A stretch of 64,000 bases of DNA from Flabesymbios commensalis (GCA_964017125.1 OZ024905.1:35992416-36056415), one strand, 5' to 3'; positions 39,301 through 43,487 are shown, numbered from the stretch's first letter. Numbers and translations are program-made. The notes: a model not told the origin generated them from the letters alone.

Positions 39301-40806
39301 CAATGAACATGTTATTAAAGAGGTTCACAGATGCAATTTGAACGTCTTTTTCTACAGCTGGCAGTAGAGATGAGTTTATCATCGGAGCTCGTGAAGACAG
39401 AGTTGGTGATGTCTGAGATACAGTGGGAGGCATATGACAAGAAAACACCACAGGTCCACCCAATGTCAACCTAATGCTGGCACGCCGTCTGCGACGTCGG
39501 CTTAACAATAAACCACCATCAGGTGAATGTGTTGTGTTTGTTGAGTTCTGGCGGTCGACATGTGGATGTCTGTAGCTGAGGACAGCTGGTTACTAGTTTT
39601 TAGAATCCCCACGACAGCCTCCCATCACGTCTCCTCAGGAAGGACGAGTAATTTGTTACAGTGGTGGGATGGCACGGCAGGCAGGAGAAAAACACAAAGA
39701 CCCACGAGAAAAACAGAAATACCGCACAAAGACTCCTCTGTTAACCACATGAATCCTCCATCCTACTTATACAGCATTCCATGGCCAACAAAAATCCTAT
39801 ACATTTTCTTTAAATTTGCACGAAACAATTCACATCGTCTTGTTTTAAGGAGATTGATTAATTCTGTGGTAAACGCCTCAATAAAATATATACACTACGT
39901 CGTATGACAAATAAGTCTGGATTGACTTTCTTTCTGTCAATAAAATATATGTCTGTCTGTGTCTGTCCGTAATCCCGGGCGAAGATTAATTTCAGGTTTT
40001 CTAACAAAGAGTAAACTATCATTCAGTTTCACGCTATAGAAATACCTCCAGATTGATGTAGCTGCTTATGATCATTACCACACCTATGTTGTCTGGAGCG
40101 TGGTCTAAAAAATTGATAAGAGAAAATTAGATTTGATGGATGACGGTGTGATGACCCGGCAACGCGCATGACATTTGAAAGTCCTTCCCAACTAAACACA
40201 GATGTGGATCGCAATGGCTTTACAAAAAAACTGTATGGTGTAAATACCACACATCAATGTTATCTCCATCTACGATACGATCACAGTTAACTTAAATGTT
40301 TTAATTGTGGCTGTAGACATGAATCAGGCATGAGAGCCATCCTGATATAAACTGATGGGTTATATGTAATTTCGTCCCCTTGGATATGAAAGGGTACATC
40401 TGCCACTTGGTAAAGTGGCAGATGCACCCTTTGATATCCAAGGGGACGATATGATACATTAGTATCGAGGTATTGTACTGACCTGCTATTTCCAAGGTGG
40501 CATTATTGCTGAGTACAGACACCTTCGTTTCAGGGTTGGTGGCATTACAGTAATACACTCCTACATCTGGCTTGTTGTTCTTGTTATGTATCACCCTGAG
40601 GAAGAAGAGTTTGCCAGAGGGCAGTAACATGCGATGGGAGGAGGCATCATCAGGCACAGTGACCACAGGATGACCATTACGGTACCAGGTAATAACAGGT
40701 GGTGGGTCGCCCTCAGCCTTACAGTTCAGGGTGACAGGCTCGTTCTTGGCCACATACTGGTCTGTGGGGTGCTCCACTATACGAGGGTTGGTCGTCTGCT
40801 GAACGC
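207..40806 (-). CDS. robo: Roundabout-family axon guidance receptor, 20 exons (5' and 3' ends missing)
   Basis: Single-pass receptor of the Robo family; known members bind Slit through Ig1-Ig2 and steer axons and migrating cells. Exons join (minus strand) 40806-40483, 15449-15171, 14158-14020, 13679-13552, 13307-13183, 12795-12636, 12059-11862, 11613-11524, 11202-11012, 10732-10451, 10134-9861, 9300-9185, 8685-8520, 7888-7715, 7602-7572, 6276-6212, 3665-3336, 2506-2423, 1472-803, 334-207. The 3,954 nt total keeps one frame throughout. Approximate residues of the partial product: Ig1 1-108, Ig2 108-201, Ig3 201-290, Ig4 290-385, Ig5 385-481, three FN3 domains 485-820, membrane span 841-866, cytoplasmic tail 867-1318. 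Tail motifs are PYATTTL (CC0-like), LPPPPEHPPPPP (CC2-like, EVH1 ligand) and ERGPTPPVR. No signal peptide exon is visible and CC3 is absent, so both ends are incomplete. Which Robo paralogue it is cannot be settled here. Confidence 0.95.
335..802 (-). other. Robo intron, no recognised content
   Basis: AT-rich intron with a short AT dinucleotide run near 357-371. I see no repeat, exon or RNA gene in it. Confidence 0.7.
803..1472 (-). CDS. robo: Robo exon: cytoplasmic CC2 proline motif and GPTPPVR
   Basis: Large cytoplasmic exon, 670 nt. It opens DEDVDMRVSPGQPVLF, then LPPPPEHPPPPPSDIG, the CC2-like Ena/VASP (EVH1) ligand. Further on are a His-rich stretch (THHYHHHHHHP), Ser/Pro repeats (STSPGS, TMSPRA, AYSPRA) and ERGPTPPVRAYKLVPI, matching GPTPPVRG of vertebrate Robo. 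Acceptor TTTATTTCTGTTACAG, donor GTAGGA; phase 1 in, phase 2 out. A tandem copy of the acceptor and exon start lies 102 bp upstream (acceptor before 1574) and is also in frame. Confidence 0.93.
1423..1615 (-). repeat. 102 bp tandem duplication across a Robo 3' splice site
   Basis: Two copies at period 102 bp: one begins CAAGAACAGCACAGGCTGA at 1423, the other CAAGAACAGCACTGGCTGA at 1525. Each holds the end of the intron (pyrimidine tract, ACAG) and the first 16 codons of the exon. They differ at a handful of bases. Confidence 0.93.
1575..2422 (-). other. Robo intron with a decayed palindrome copy
   Basis: Holds part of the duplicated splice site and, at about 1644-1722, a decayed palindrome relic (GTTGAACCATTGTTGGTTTA). 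The rest shows nothing recognisable. Confidence 0.6.
2423..2506 (-). CDS. robo: Robo exon: cytoplasmic, cysteine-containing
   Basis: An 84 nt phase 1-1 exon encoding LPPLATCEQCSDRGL, then MSPVSDCGSMTA. Acceptor CTTATTATTTGCAG, donor GTAACA. It can be skipped without changing frame. Three cysteines in 28 residues are unusual for a cytoplasmic tail. No named motif; membership rests on splice signals, phase and position. Confidence 0.78.
2646..2894. mobile_element. piggyBac-like MITE, CCCTTGTCCTGCT ends
   Basis: TTAA at both ends, terminal inverted repeats CCCTTGTCCTGCT and AGCAGGACAAGGG, about 241 bp inside. Near the left end is an inner hairpin: TTTTTCGTCATTTGAAGC pairs with CTCCAAATGACGAAAAA. 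TTAA target sites with CCCTT ends are typical of piggyBac-type non-autonomous elements. No coding capacity. Confidence 0.85.
3013..3264. mobile_element. piggyBac-like MITE, CCCTTTTAGCCCTCACG end
   Basis: TTAA flanks, CCCTTT and AAAGGG ends, and an inner hairpin at about 3172-3236 (CATCTTCATCCACTACAAG pairing with CTTGTAGTGGATGAAGATG). Shares its left 100 bp with the copy at 4973. Lies 72 bp from the Robo exon donor at 3335. Confidence 0.82.
3336..3665 (-). CDS. robo: Robo exon: cytoplasmic CC0-like tyrosine motif
   Basis: Cytoplasmic exon beginning VEAMQHQPDVTNTHKEKEH and containing VVPYATTTL, equivalent to the PTPYATTQL tyrosine motif of vertebrate Robo (a kinase target in that family). A second candidate tyrosine is in KPEDYIQQTPG. 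Acceptor TATTTGGTTACAG. The donor is taken as CATG|GTAATA at 3335. A second donor, AGTG|GTATCT at 3296, gives the same phase and adds 13 residues. A MITE starts only 72 bp past the first donor. Confidence 0.88.
4973..5117. mobile_element. piggyBac-like MITE, internally shortened
   Basis: TTAA flanks. Its left part (CCCTTTAAGCCCTCACGATG) matches the 3013 element, but the inner hairpin is missing, leaving 145 bp. Looks like an internal-deletion derivative. Confidence 0.78.
5518..5579. repeat. Hairpin, TTTTCATCCACATTGAGATG arms
   Basis: Inverted arms of about 25 bp around a GCTGCTGCAATTC-like centre. Resembles the inner hairpin of the MITE at 3013, but TTAA/CCCTT ends are not seen, so it may be a free core or a remnant. 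Confidence 0.7.
6212..6276 (-). CDS. robo: Robo exon: juxtamembrane cytoplasmic
   Basis: A 65 nt exon encoding IGHLFNSLNAPNYLQKDIANH. Acceptor CTCTGTTCACAG, donor GTAAGT; phase 2 in, phase 1 out. Only this frame is open, and it joins in phase to the microexon upstream and the 3665 exon downstream. No recognised motif. Confidence 0.8.
6277..7571 (-). other. Robo intron with a SINE tail fragment
   Basis: Mostly AT-rich unique-looking sequence. About 7029-7065 (TCGGGACTATGCCCTACTCT) matches the 3' end of the SINE at 33937-34142. Nothing else recognised. Confidence 0.6.
7572..7602 (-). CDS. robo: Robo microexon (31 nt), juxtamembrane
   Basis: A 31 nt exon with a strong acceptor (pyrimidine run TTTTCTTTTTTTTCAG) and donor GTATGT. 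It encodes VPVRKPDDQNR and changes phase from 1 to 2. That is exactly the phase needed by the next exon; joining the membrane exon directly to 6276 instead gives a stop after eight codons. Found only by splice signals and phase logic, since it has no independent open frame. Confidence 0.82.
7715..7888 (-). CDS. robo: Robo exon: transmembrane segment
   Basis: Encodes a short extracellular stalk (QKGPKGFMHSVIKE), a 26-residue hydrophobic span (AWFIATLIGTIGG then TLWFALCAFSICIY) and a stop-transfer block RRRKAKKKLR. Acceptor TTGTTGGTACAG, donor GTATGT; phase 1-1, 174 nt. Position after FN3-3 and orientation (positive residues inside) fit Robo. Confidence 0.94.
7889..8519 (-). other. Robo intron with a decayed palindrome
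   Basis: Carries a diverged palindrome-family copy at about 8286-8372 (CATTGACACAACGC, GGGCCAGCGTCGCAGGCCCA, GCGTTGTGTCAATG). The remainder is unremarkable. Confidence 0.65.
8520..8685 (-). CDS. robo: Robo exon: FN3 domain 3, second half
   Basis: Begins IFLSGNETRFNREVEVPSN; GNETR is a hallmark of Robo FN3-3. Continues VPAMNYRIEIAAFNIMGVG and TKSEPLTIG, like the G-V-K-S-E-P end of vertebrate Robos. Acceptor GACGTTTCAG, donor GTAAGC; phase 0 in, phase 1 out, 166 nt. Confidence 0.94.
8686..9184 (-). other. Robo intron with a decayed MITE
   Basis: About 8925-9115 is a relic of the CCCTTGTCCTGCT MITE type: TTGTCCTGTTGAATTG, and a hairpin TTTCGTCATTTGAAGCTGG pairing with CCAGCTTCAAATGGCGAAAA. The outer termini have decayed. 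Confidence 0.7.
9185..9300 (-). CDS. robo: Robo exon: FN3 domain 3, first half
   Basis: Encodes KPSAGPENIDVDMMSKT, then LRLSWTPPPREHHNGPLKGY, matching the A-P-S-x-P-x-x-V and S-W-x-P-P-P-x-x-x-x-N-G of Robo FN3-3. Acceptor TTGTTGTAG, donor GTGCGT (weaker than average); phase 1 in, phase 0 out, 116 nt. Confidence 0.9.
9301..9860 (-). other. Robo intron with repeat remnants
   Basis: A half copy of the palindrome family at about 9472-9515 (CAAACCAACATTGGTTTAGTG) and, from about 9608 to 9830, a decayed MITE of the TTTTCACCCAC type with no intact ends. Confidence 0.55.
9861..10134 (-). CDS. robo: Robo exon: FN3 domain 2, with histidine-rich loop
   Basis: Continues FN3-2: VLKSHDFIEGFHIKYRVV, then a His-rich insert (positions about 10010-10065; HANHQHSHHHHH), then NLRKYTWYEIRVQPFY, very close to Robo FN3-2 (L-R-K-x-x-x-Y-E-I-x-x-x-P-F). 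Acceptor TTTCTTTGACAG, donor GTAAGT; phase 0 in, phase 1 out, 274 nt. The His loop sits between strands where other Robos carry a shorter polar loop. Confidence 0.93.
10451..10732 (-). CDS. robo: Robo exon: end of FN3 domain 1 and start of FN3 domain 2
   Basis: Completes FN3-1 (GLRPDTAYMFLVRAQNSHGL, SQPSPVTAPIRT) and opens FN3-2 (DPEVFSSTDIKINWE). Acceptor TCTCTCTCAG, donor GTGAGA; phase 0-0, 282 nt. The L-x-P-x-T-x-Y-x-F-x-V-x-A signature is standard for FN3. Confidence 0.93.
11012..11202 (-). CDS. robo: Robo exon: start of fibronectin III domain 1
   Basis: Encodes the Ig5-FN3 linker (DKDQTVIFHRTPEPSTFPG) and the first strands of FN3-1, PPSRPAIKDV and MRLEWKANPNHGTSPVHAY, with the core FN3 tryptophan. 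Acceptor GTTTTATAG, donor GTAACT; phase 1 in, phase 0 out, 191 nt. Confidence 0.93.
11427..11486 (-). repeat. Truncated duplicate of the Ig5 exon end and its donor
   Basis: TATGCCGGTGATGGTTACGT and TCTCCTGTCTCACTCACA repeat the sequence at 11502-11573 (TATGCCGGGGACGGCTACTT, CTCCCCTGTCTCACTCACAG), minus about 36 bp of exon. It lies in the following intron and keeps no open exon. Confidence 0.75.
11524..11613 (-). CDS. robo: Robo exon: Ig domain 5, C-terminal part
   Basis: A 90 nt phase 1-1 exon encoding LRKQDTGRYTCKAVSETG and then the final strand TTWSAYLTIE. It supplies the second Ig5 cysteine. Acceptor ATTTGTCAG, donor GTAAGT. A truncated duplicate of its 3' end lies about 90 bp downstream (see findings). 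Confidence 0.92.
11862..12059 (-). CDS. robo: Robo exon: Ig domain 5, first part
   Basis: Encodes VDPRPPPIIHQGPQNQTLPV, then MLHCTCDGNPAPAIRWLRNG with the first Ig5 cysteine and tryptophan. Acceptor TGTTTTTTAG, donor GTAAGT; phase 1-1, 198 nt. The extra cysteine (CTC) next to the fold cysteine is unusual for an Ig5 and could be unpaired. Confidence 0.92.
12060..12635 (-). other. Robo intron with a palindrome element and MITE fragment
   Basis: Contains the complete palindrome at 12279-12390 and a MITE hairpin fragment at about 12446-12505 (CTTTGAAGCTGGAAATTGC). A short TATATA run lies near 12198. Confidence 0.7.
12279..12390. repeat. Palindrome-family element, full length
   Basis: CCAGCAAACACAATACATCA pairs with the far end TGATGTATTGTGTTGGCTGG; centre GGGCCAGCGTCGTAGACGG. 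Both arms carry ATACATCAACCCAATG, a variant private to this copy. Confidence 0.88.
12636..12795 (-). CDS. robo: Robo exon: Ig domain 4, second half
   Basis: Begins MVMFPRQDHGRFSVTGDG and contains SYVCQAFSVAG with the second Ig4 cysteine. Acceptor TTGTGTTTTAG, donor GTCAGT; phase 0 in, phase 1 out, 160 nt. The intron before it carries a MITE hairpin core at 13024-13098. Confidence 0.92.
13024..13098. mobile_element. MITE hairpin core without TTAA ends
   Basis: TTTTCGGTCACTTGAAGTTG, then TGGATCGCGGTAGCGAGA, then CAACTTCAAGTGACTGAAAA. The same core lies inside the elements at 14302, 25319, 41151, 45752 and 61573, but no CCCTT termini are visible here. Sits in the intron splitting Ig4. Confidence 0.75.
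13183..13307 (-). CDS. robo: Robo exon: Ig domain 4, first half
   Basis: Encodes PPSFIVTPSDKTVGVGRRV, then TLRCEVTGSPKPAVFWNKD, matching the P-P-x-F-x-V-x-P start of Robo Ig4 with the first cysteine and tryptophan. Acceptor GATATTTTAG, donor GTGAGA; phase 1 in, phase 0 out, 125 nt. Confidence 0.92.
13552..13679 (-). CDS. robo: Robo exon: Ig domain 3, second half
   Basis: Encodes AEIMSDKSLKITKLRVSDEG followed by VYICRAENSVG, carrying the second cysteine of Ig3 and the usual D-x-G-x-Y-x-C pattern. Acceptor TTTGTTACAG, donor GTAAGA; phase 2 in, phase 1 out. Too short to be found as a start-to-stop reading frame; placed by splice signals and phase. Confidence 0.92.
14020..14158 (-). CDS. robo: Robo exon: Ig domain 3, first half
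   Basis: Encodes KPTLEQVPVKVTMDEDRDA, then FQCRASGDPQPTIIWKKEEG, the first cysteine and tryptophan of Ig3. Acceptor TTGTTTGTAG, donor GTAACA; phase 1 in, phase 2 out, 139 nt. The split arginine codon (AG+A) is completed by the next exon. Confidence 0.92.
14302..14528. mobile_element. piggyBac-like MITE, CCCTTATCCTGCT ends, decayed target site
   Basis: CCCTTATCCTGCTAA at the left and AGCAGGATAAGGG at the right; the flanks have drifted from TTAA (TTAG, TTCG). Inner hairpin TTTTCACCCACTTGAAGTTG. Head to tail with the next element in the Ig2-Ig3 intron. Confidence 0.82.
14766..15007. mobile_element. piggyBac-like MITE, CCCTTATCCTGCT left end
   Basis: TTAA flanks, left end CCCTTATCCTGCT, right end AGCAAGATAGGGG. 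Inner hairpin TTTTCAGCCACTTGTAGTTG around CTCGCTACCGCGACC. Only 13 bp from a palindrome-family element. Confidence 0.84.
15020..15131. repeat. Palindrome-family element, nearly perfect
   Basis: TACCCAGCAAACACGAGACA to the mirror TGTCTCGTGTTTGCTGGGTA. Both arms carry GAGCCATTGTTGGTTCAATG exactly. Centre ACCACCGTCTACGACGCTGG. Flanked by TA on both sides. Confidence 0.93.
15171..15449 (-). CDS. robo: Robo exon: Ig domain 2
   Basis: Whole Ig2 in one phase 1-1 exon. It begins LRSEFREIPQNTEVAVGD, close to the LRDDFRQNP...VAVGE of known Robo Ig2. Fold cysteines are in LECRGPRG and TYVCVAHN, with W in IKWKKDG. Acceptor TTCTGTGTTACAG, donor GTGAGT. The split codon from Ig1 (G+TG) gives valine, so the Ig1-Ig2 linker stays in frame across the 25 kb intron. 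Confidence 0.95.
15450..16728 (-). other. 25 kb Robo intron, segment 1
   Basis: AT-rich to about 15900, then moderate composition. I see no exon, RNA gene or repeat copy that I can name. Confidence 0.6.
16729..17600. repeat. 17 bp minisatellite (CATGATCACCATAACCT)n
   Basis: About 870 bp of tandem repeat. The 17 bp unit is regular from 16735 to about 17070, with swaps of CATTATCACC for CATGATCACC, then decays into longer units with CCTCACATCACCCTCAACCT. Each full unit carries the palindrome TGATCA. Confidence 0.92.
17918..17998. repeat. Palindrome-family element, half decayed
   Basis: CACCCAATGCCGGGATTACG on the left and CTAGTGTTTGCTGGGAT on the right; the arms pair poorly. An old copy. Confidence 0.6.
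18000..20172 (-). other. 25 kb Robo intron, segment 2
   Basis: Contains the foldback at 18498-18564 and a C12 run at 18709-18720. Otherwise no recognised gene or repeat. Confidence 0.55.
18498..18564. repeat. Stand-alone foldback, about 32 bp arms
   Basis: GGTCAGTCCTAGTGGTCAGT pairs with ACTGACCACTAGGACTGACC; loop around GCTACCCAGC. One or two mismatches. No other copy seen in the window. Confidence 0.85.
20173..20281. repeat. Palindrome-family element, aged
   Basis: CGGCAAACACAAGACGTTGA, centre GGCCCACCGTCTACGACGCT, right end CAACGTAATGTGTTCGATGGG. Arms mismatch at several points. Confidence 0.8.
20282..21270 (-). other. 25 kb Robo intron, segment 3
   Basis: No exon or repeat recognised. 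Confidence 0.5.
21271..21378. repeat. Palindrome-family element
   Basis: ATCCCAGCAAACACAAGGC, arms AACCAATGTTGATTTAATA and CATTAAATCAACATTGGTT, centre GCCAGCGTCTGCGACGATGG. The right outer end has drifted. Confidence 0.85.
22383..22486. repeat. Long perfect foldback, about 47 bp arms
   Basis: GTACAAGTTACGATATATCG, TAGGCTTC and GATTGGTCGAGAT mirror each other on either side of a TGCC loop. One of the most perfect hairpins in the window; a diverged relative may lie at 5238-5299 (CTGATTGGCCGAGAT). Confidence 0.9.
22928..23040. repeat. Palindrome-family element
   Basis: ATCCCAGCAAACACCAAACG to GATGTATGCTGGGAT, centre GGGCCACTGTCTGCGACGCT, inner arms TGTTTAAATGTTGGGCC and its mirror. Confidence 0.87.
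23041..26132 (-). other. 25 kb Robo intron, segment 4
   Basis: Contains the MITE at 25319-25558. A run of short TATATA motifs lies near 24340-24780. No exon recognised. Confidence 0.5.
25319..25558. mobile_element. piggyBac-like MITE, CCCTTTGCCTGCTGATC left end
   Basis: TTAA then CCCTTTGCCTGCTGA on the left; the right end ATCAGGATAAAGG has drifted. Inner hairpin TTTTCAGCCACTTGAAGTTG with GGTCGCGGTAGCGAGA loop. CCCTTTGCCTGC is a classic piggyBac-type terminus. Confidence 0.8.
26133..26305. repeat. 60 bp tandem repeat, about 2.8 copies
   Basis: GAAATATTCACAAAAGAAAA at 26161 and GAAATATTCAAAAAAAGAAA at 26221 begin two 60 bp units, each ending TTTCATGATCATTTGGAAAA. Partial units lie on either side. 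Confidence 0.92.
26380..26665. other. GC- and CpG-rich patch inside the AT-rich intron
   Basis: Composition changes sharply: GAGCGCGCGCGTGTGCGG, GCGGGCGGCGCGGACCGCG. Frames stay open on both strands here because stops are GC-poor, so the long reading frames are not evidence for a gene. Could be an intronic promoter/CpG island, or a fragment of an inserted gene. I recognise no domain. Confidence 0.55.
26751..26840. repeat. Palindrome-family element, short GC-rich variant
   Basis: GACACGTCGGCGCAATG pairs with CATTGCACCGACGTGTC around GGGCCAGCGTCTTACGACGC. The arm sequence is unlike the usual version yet matches across the copy. Confidence 0.87.
27085..27516 (-). mobile_element. tRNA-derived SINE with (ATTC)n tail
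   Basis: Read on the minus strand from 27516: a tRNA-like head GGGGAGCCTGTTGTAGTGGT with A-box-like TAGTGGTTGAAGC and B-box GGTTCGACCCC (about 27450-27505). Then a body, then a tail of about 33 TTCA units at 27221-27088. A 5'-truncated relative lies at 58670-58806. The head, conserved body and simple tail fit a Pol III SINE; the partner LINE is not identified. Confidence 0.8.
27517..30616 (-). other. 25 kb Robo intron, segment 5
   Basis: No repeat element or gene recognised. A 163-codon minus-strand open frame at 27758-28249 has no known motif (see findings). Confidence 0.5.
30617..30703. repeat. Palindrome-family element
   Basis: GGCCAGTGCTGGTTTATTGT, centre GGGCCACCGTCTGCGACGCT, right arm GGCCCAACATTACACCAGCA. 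Outer ends worn. Confidence 0.82.
30704..33936 (-). other. 25 kb Robo intron, segment 6
   Basis: Holds a half palindrome at 32043-32113 (AACATTTGTATAACATTTGC, GTTTGCTGGGAT). The rest is AT-rich with nothing named. Confidence 0.5.
33937..34142 (-). mobile_element. tRNA-derived SINE, second type
   Basis: Minus-strand copy starting near 34142: A-box-like GATGGCTCATTTGGTTCAGC, then B-box-like GAGCTCGAATCCTGACATGG (about 34066-34085), a body, and a 3' end AAGAGTAGGGTATTGTCCCG. Its 3' end recurs at 7029-7065. Different from the (ATTC)n SINE. Confidence 0.72.
34143..36427 (-). other. 25 kb Robo intron, segment 7
   Basis: Contains the foldback at 34880-34957. 34550-35060 is less AT-rich than its surroundings. 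No exon recognised. Confidence 0.5.
34880..34957. repeat. Stand-alone foldback, about 33 bp arms
   Basis: AAATGTATGCATCATCAGCA and ATCTCTCATGGTCGG mirror CCCATGAGAGAT and TGCTGCATACATTT around GGTCAGGCC. A few mismatches. Confidence 0.82.
36428..36510. repeat. Palindrome-family element, decayed
   Basis: GCCCAATGCTTGAATGCTGG, then ACAACATTGGATCC and ATGCTTGCTGGGA. The centre is mostly lost. Confidence 0.55.
36769..36852. repeat. Palindrome-family element, centre deleted
   Basis: CAGCAAACACGAGACGCGTA; arms AACCAATGTTGTTATAA and TTATAACAACATTGGTT match exactly. The GCGTC centre is replaced by GGCTGTGGCCCAACA. Confidence 0.83.
36853..38679 (-). other. 25 kb Robo intron, segment 8
   Basis: AT-rich; nothing recognised. 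Confidence 0.5.
38680..38792. repeat. Palindrome-family element, perfect
   Basis: ATCCCAGCAAACACAAAACA to its exact mirror. Arms TTTGTATAACATTTATACAA are unlike those of neighbouring copies yet identical to each other. Centre CGTCTTCGACG. The half copy at 32043 shares this arm type. Confidence 0.95.
39458..39545. repeat. Palindrome-family element, aged
   Basis: CACCCAATGTCAACCTAATG, centre GCACGCCGTCTGCGACGTCG, right end GTGAATGTGTTGTGTTTGTTG. Confidence 0.75.
40372..40449. repeat. Foldback next to the Ig1 exon donor
   Basis: TCGTCCCCTTGGATAT, AAGGGT and CATCTGCCACTT mirror each other around GGT, arms about 37 bp with two or three mismatches. It ends about 33 bp inside the intron from the Ig1 donor. 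Confidence 0.9.
40483..40806 (-). CDS. robo: Robo exon: Ig domain 1 (Slit-binding)
   Basis: Encodes Ig1, starting at NPRIVEHPTDQYV, a typical Robo N-terminus after the signal peptide. Cysteines of the Ig fold lie in TLNCKAEG and VYYCNATN, with the tryptophan in ITWYRNG; SHRMLLPSGKLFFLRV is strongly Robo-like. Acceptor TTGCTTGTTGCAG, donor GTCAGT; phase 1 at both ends, 324 nt. The Ig1 and Ig2 exons are separated by a 25 kb intron. A long foldback lies only about 30 bp past the donor. The upstream phase-1 signal-peptide exon was not found in the window. Confidence 0.95.
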
Positions 40807-41044
40807 CTGCAACAAGCAAAACACACACACATAGTGAAACCTCATATTATCATCTCATTGTATCATCATCATATTCATATTCAAAATAACCATGTTTACA
40901 ATCAGTACCACTTTAAGTGATATTCGCGTCTATAGTCATTTCTGTCTTTCCATTAACTGATTAAGCGAAAAGAATGGGAAGGAGAGATGACCATTACATT
41001 TAGATTGGCTTATGTTTTGATTCGAATTTGTAGAATACATATCT

Positions 41045-41115
41045 GGATATTTTTCACCCACTTGAAATTGGGTGTCACTCAAGTGAGACACATTTTCAAC
41101 TTCAAGTGGGTTAAA
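41045..41115. mobile_element. MITE hairpin core, isolated
   Basis: TTTTTCACCCACTTGAAATT and CAACTTCAAGTGGGTTAAAG bracket GAGACACATTTT. Same core as the adjacent full element at 41151, without termini. Confidence 0.65.
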
Positions 41116-41150
41116 GTATAAGTTCTACAATTCTACAACGCTTGAATAGT

Positions 41151-41396
41151 TTAACCCTTTAACCGCCGGTGCCGCATATATTCGGGTTTTCATTTTTTAT
41201 AGGCACATTAAGTACCACATTTTAGATTTATTGAAGATAAAATGTGACATCAACCAGCAAGATTTGAGAAGAGTTGACCTCCATTTTGTCAAATCTGAAC
41301 AATTTTCACTCACTTGAAGTTGTGGATCGCGTCAGCCAGACACAACTTCAAGAGGGTGAAAATTCTAATTTAATAATTTGGCGGTTAAAGGGTTAA
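41151..41396. mobile_element. piggyBac-like MITE, CCCTTTAACCGCC ends, copy 1
   Basis: TTAA flanks and terminal repeats CCCTTTAACCGCC / GGCGGTTAAAGGG. Left part GGTGCCGCATATATTCGGGT; inner hairpin TTTTCACTCACTTGAAGTTG with GTGGATCGCGTCAGC loop. Nearly the same sequence as 45752 and 61573. Confidence 0.92.
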
Positions 41397-42714
41397 GTGT
41401 TAGTCCACACACGACACAATGACAGCTACACAAAAGCTAGCCTCACGCCACTCTAATAGCTGAGCTGGTGTGGAACAAACTGAACATATATTGGTAAATA
41501 TAATATATTATACTACTATATTATAAATATTATAAATATGTCTGAGCTCTCGTTTGTAATAAGGTGATCAGGGTAATAAAACCAATATATATGAGAAAAT
41601 AAAAATAATCATGATAATCAGACCAACAATTTTGTTTATATTGTTTTTATCTTCGTGTAGAATGACGGTTAACATGCCTAACCACCTTATATGCACATCA
41701 GTTCCAGGACGATGGCTTGGAGTAATACCATGTATTACTGTAGGTCTACATTGCAAAAAATAATTTATGAGATGTACATACCGAAAATGAATGATATGTG
41801 ATCAGCCCTGTGCATGGTCGCCTGAGAAAACTATAATTTTATCGACTGAACCATCAATCCGTTGGCGGGTCATTTAGATTTTATCGCATAATACTGCTGC
41901 ATGACGAATAGAAATAATATTTGTTAAATGAGGAATATGATATTTCACTTTGCCATACTTGGTTGGTCAAGCCTAGGACAGATAACTTCGTTTACAATGG
42001 AGACAATGGTTTGTTATAATATAGCCTTTATACTCCTTGTAATAGAATGTTCGTGTCAATCTATGGTAAATCTGTAGCAGGCTGACATAGTATGATTAGA
42101 CCTATACGTATGTACCTGTAATGAGGTATGTTAGAGTAGTTTCTACATGTTGTTTGTGTTAAGTAAATGGGGCATTCTTAGGTCGCTCACACAGAGAAGA
42201 TTAGGGTTCCATCTCCAGCGTCCTCATCGATTATTAACGTGAGCTTCTGGTCAGTTGGGCAGGTGGAGCTGATCATTCGTGAACCAGGTGTAACCTTGGA
42301 CTGGGGTCATCATACCGGTCAGCTACAACAAACACACAGCCGGACACCACACCATCTGACCGGCAGAACCACCAAGAAACGCTCCTAGAACGTTCCTGGA
42401 AATCAGATGAGCCGGGATAGAGTGACAAACAGCGTGATTCTACACGGCCACTGGGCAGTGGGCATTTTACCGCTTGTTTAGTTTCCGCTGGTCTGAGTCT
42501 CTGGCCCCAAACCAGGCTGCCAGGAAACCCTCTATGTACTGGATCACTCAACTACATGACCTGATGACTAGTGCTAATATAATTATGCCAGCCGATGTGC
42601 ACATGGAAATGTAAAATAAATGAAGGACAATAACATTTCACATTGCTGTAATCATGGTAATGGCTTTGAGAAATATGTTGCTATAGAAAAATCAGGAGGT
42701 CTGTATATCAGAAA

Positions 42715-42800
42715 TAGAGAAAACACAGACACTGTGTCAATGCTAGACCAACGTCTAAGACGTTGTATTAGCACTGAGCCAACGTTAAAGTAAGATCTGC
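42715..42800. repeat. Palindrome-family element, decayed
   Basis: CACTGTGTCAATGCTAGACC, centre AACGTCTAAGACGTTG, right arm AGCACTGAGCCAACG. Arms pair imperfectly. Confidence 0.65.
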
Positions 42801-43487
42801 CTGCTATGTGATCGGCTGTGTGTTTGGCAGTCAGTATTTAGCGGCTTGTTTACAGTACTACCCCCTCACGCACAATAATAGACAAGCCTGGAGATCCCTA
42901 CAATCCATAGGATCTAAAGATGGCGGAACCCAAAACATGCAGCCTGCAAAAATACACCACAGCCCCACATCACACACTGTATAACCAAATACAGCCAGGT
43001 ATATACACAGTTCCTCATAGATATGTGTACGGTAACAAAATAATATACCTTGTATATTATGATGACATCTTCAAAGCGCAGATGATTCAGCCTTCCACAT
43101 GTACAGTGTTTAATAATGTTTCAATAACGTTAAAACTTGAATTCAAGTTGATTTATTGAACATCGTTCGAAAAATAATATGATGTTATCTAACCCGTTCG
43201 ATTTTAAACAACGAGGAATCATACTCACGAAGATAAGTATAATATCGTACACGCTGGGTGTATGAAAGGAATGTACATTTACAGGTTCCAAAATATGTAA
43301 TGTTTGATATATGTAATGTTTGATATATTAGTATGTTATATTTTATGTAACATGTGAATTTGTAGGGCTATTATGTTTTTGCTACTGGTTTCAAATATAT
43401 ATATTTTCCAGGGGTTCTTCCTTTCGTTTGACCGCACCGGAGGAGGGGTATCCGCGCGCCAGGACTCAAACCAAGTACCATGGAATG

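Noticed and set aside
41780-41826. Possible first exon: ATG in a good context, MHRADHISFIF, then a phase-1 donor GTATGT upstream of Ig1
   Set aside because: It is in phase with Ig1, but 11 residues with several charged and polar positions do not make a signal peptide, and no promoter signal was seen.
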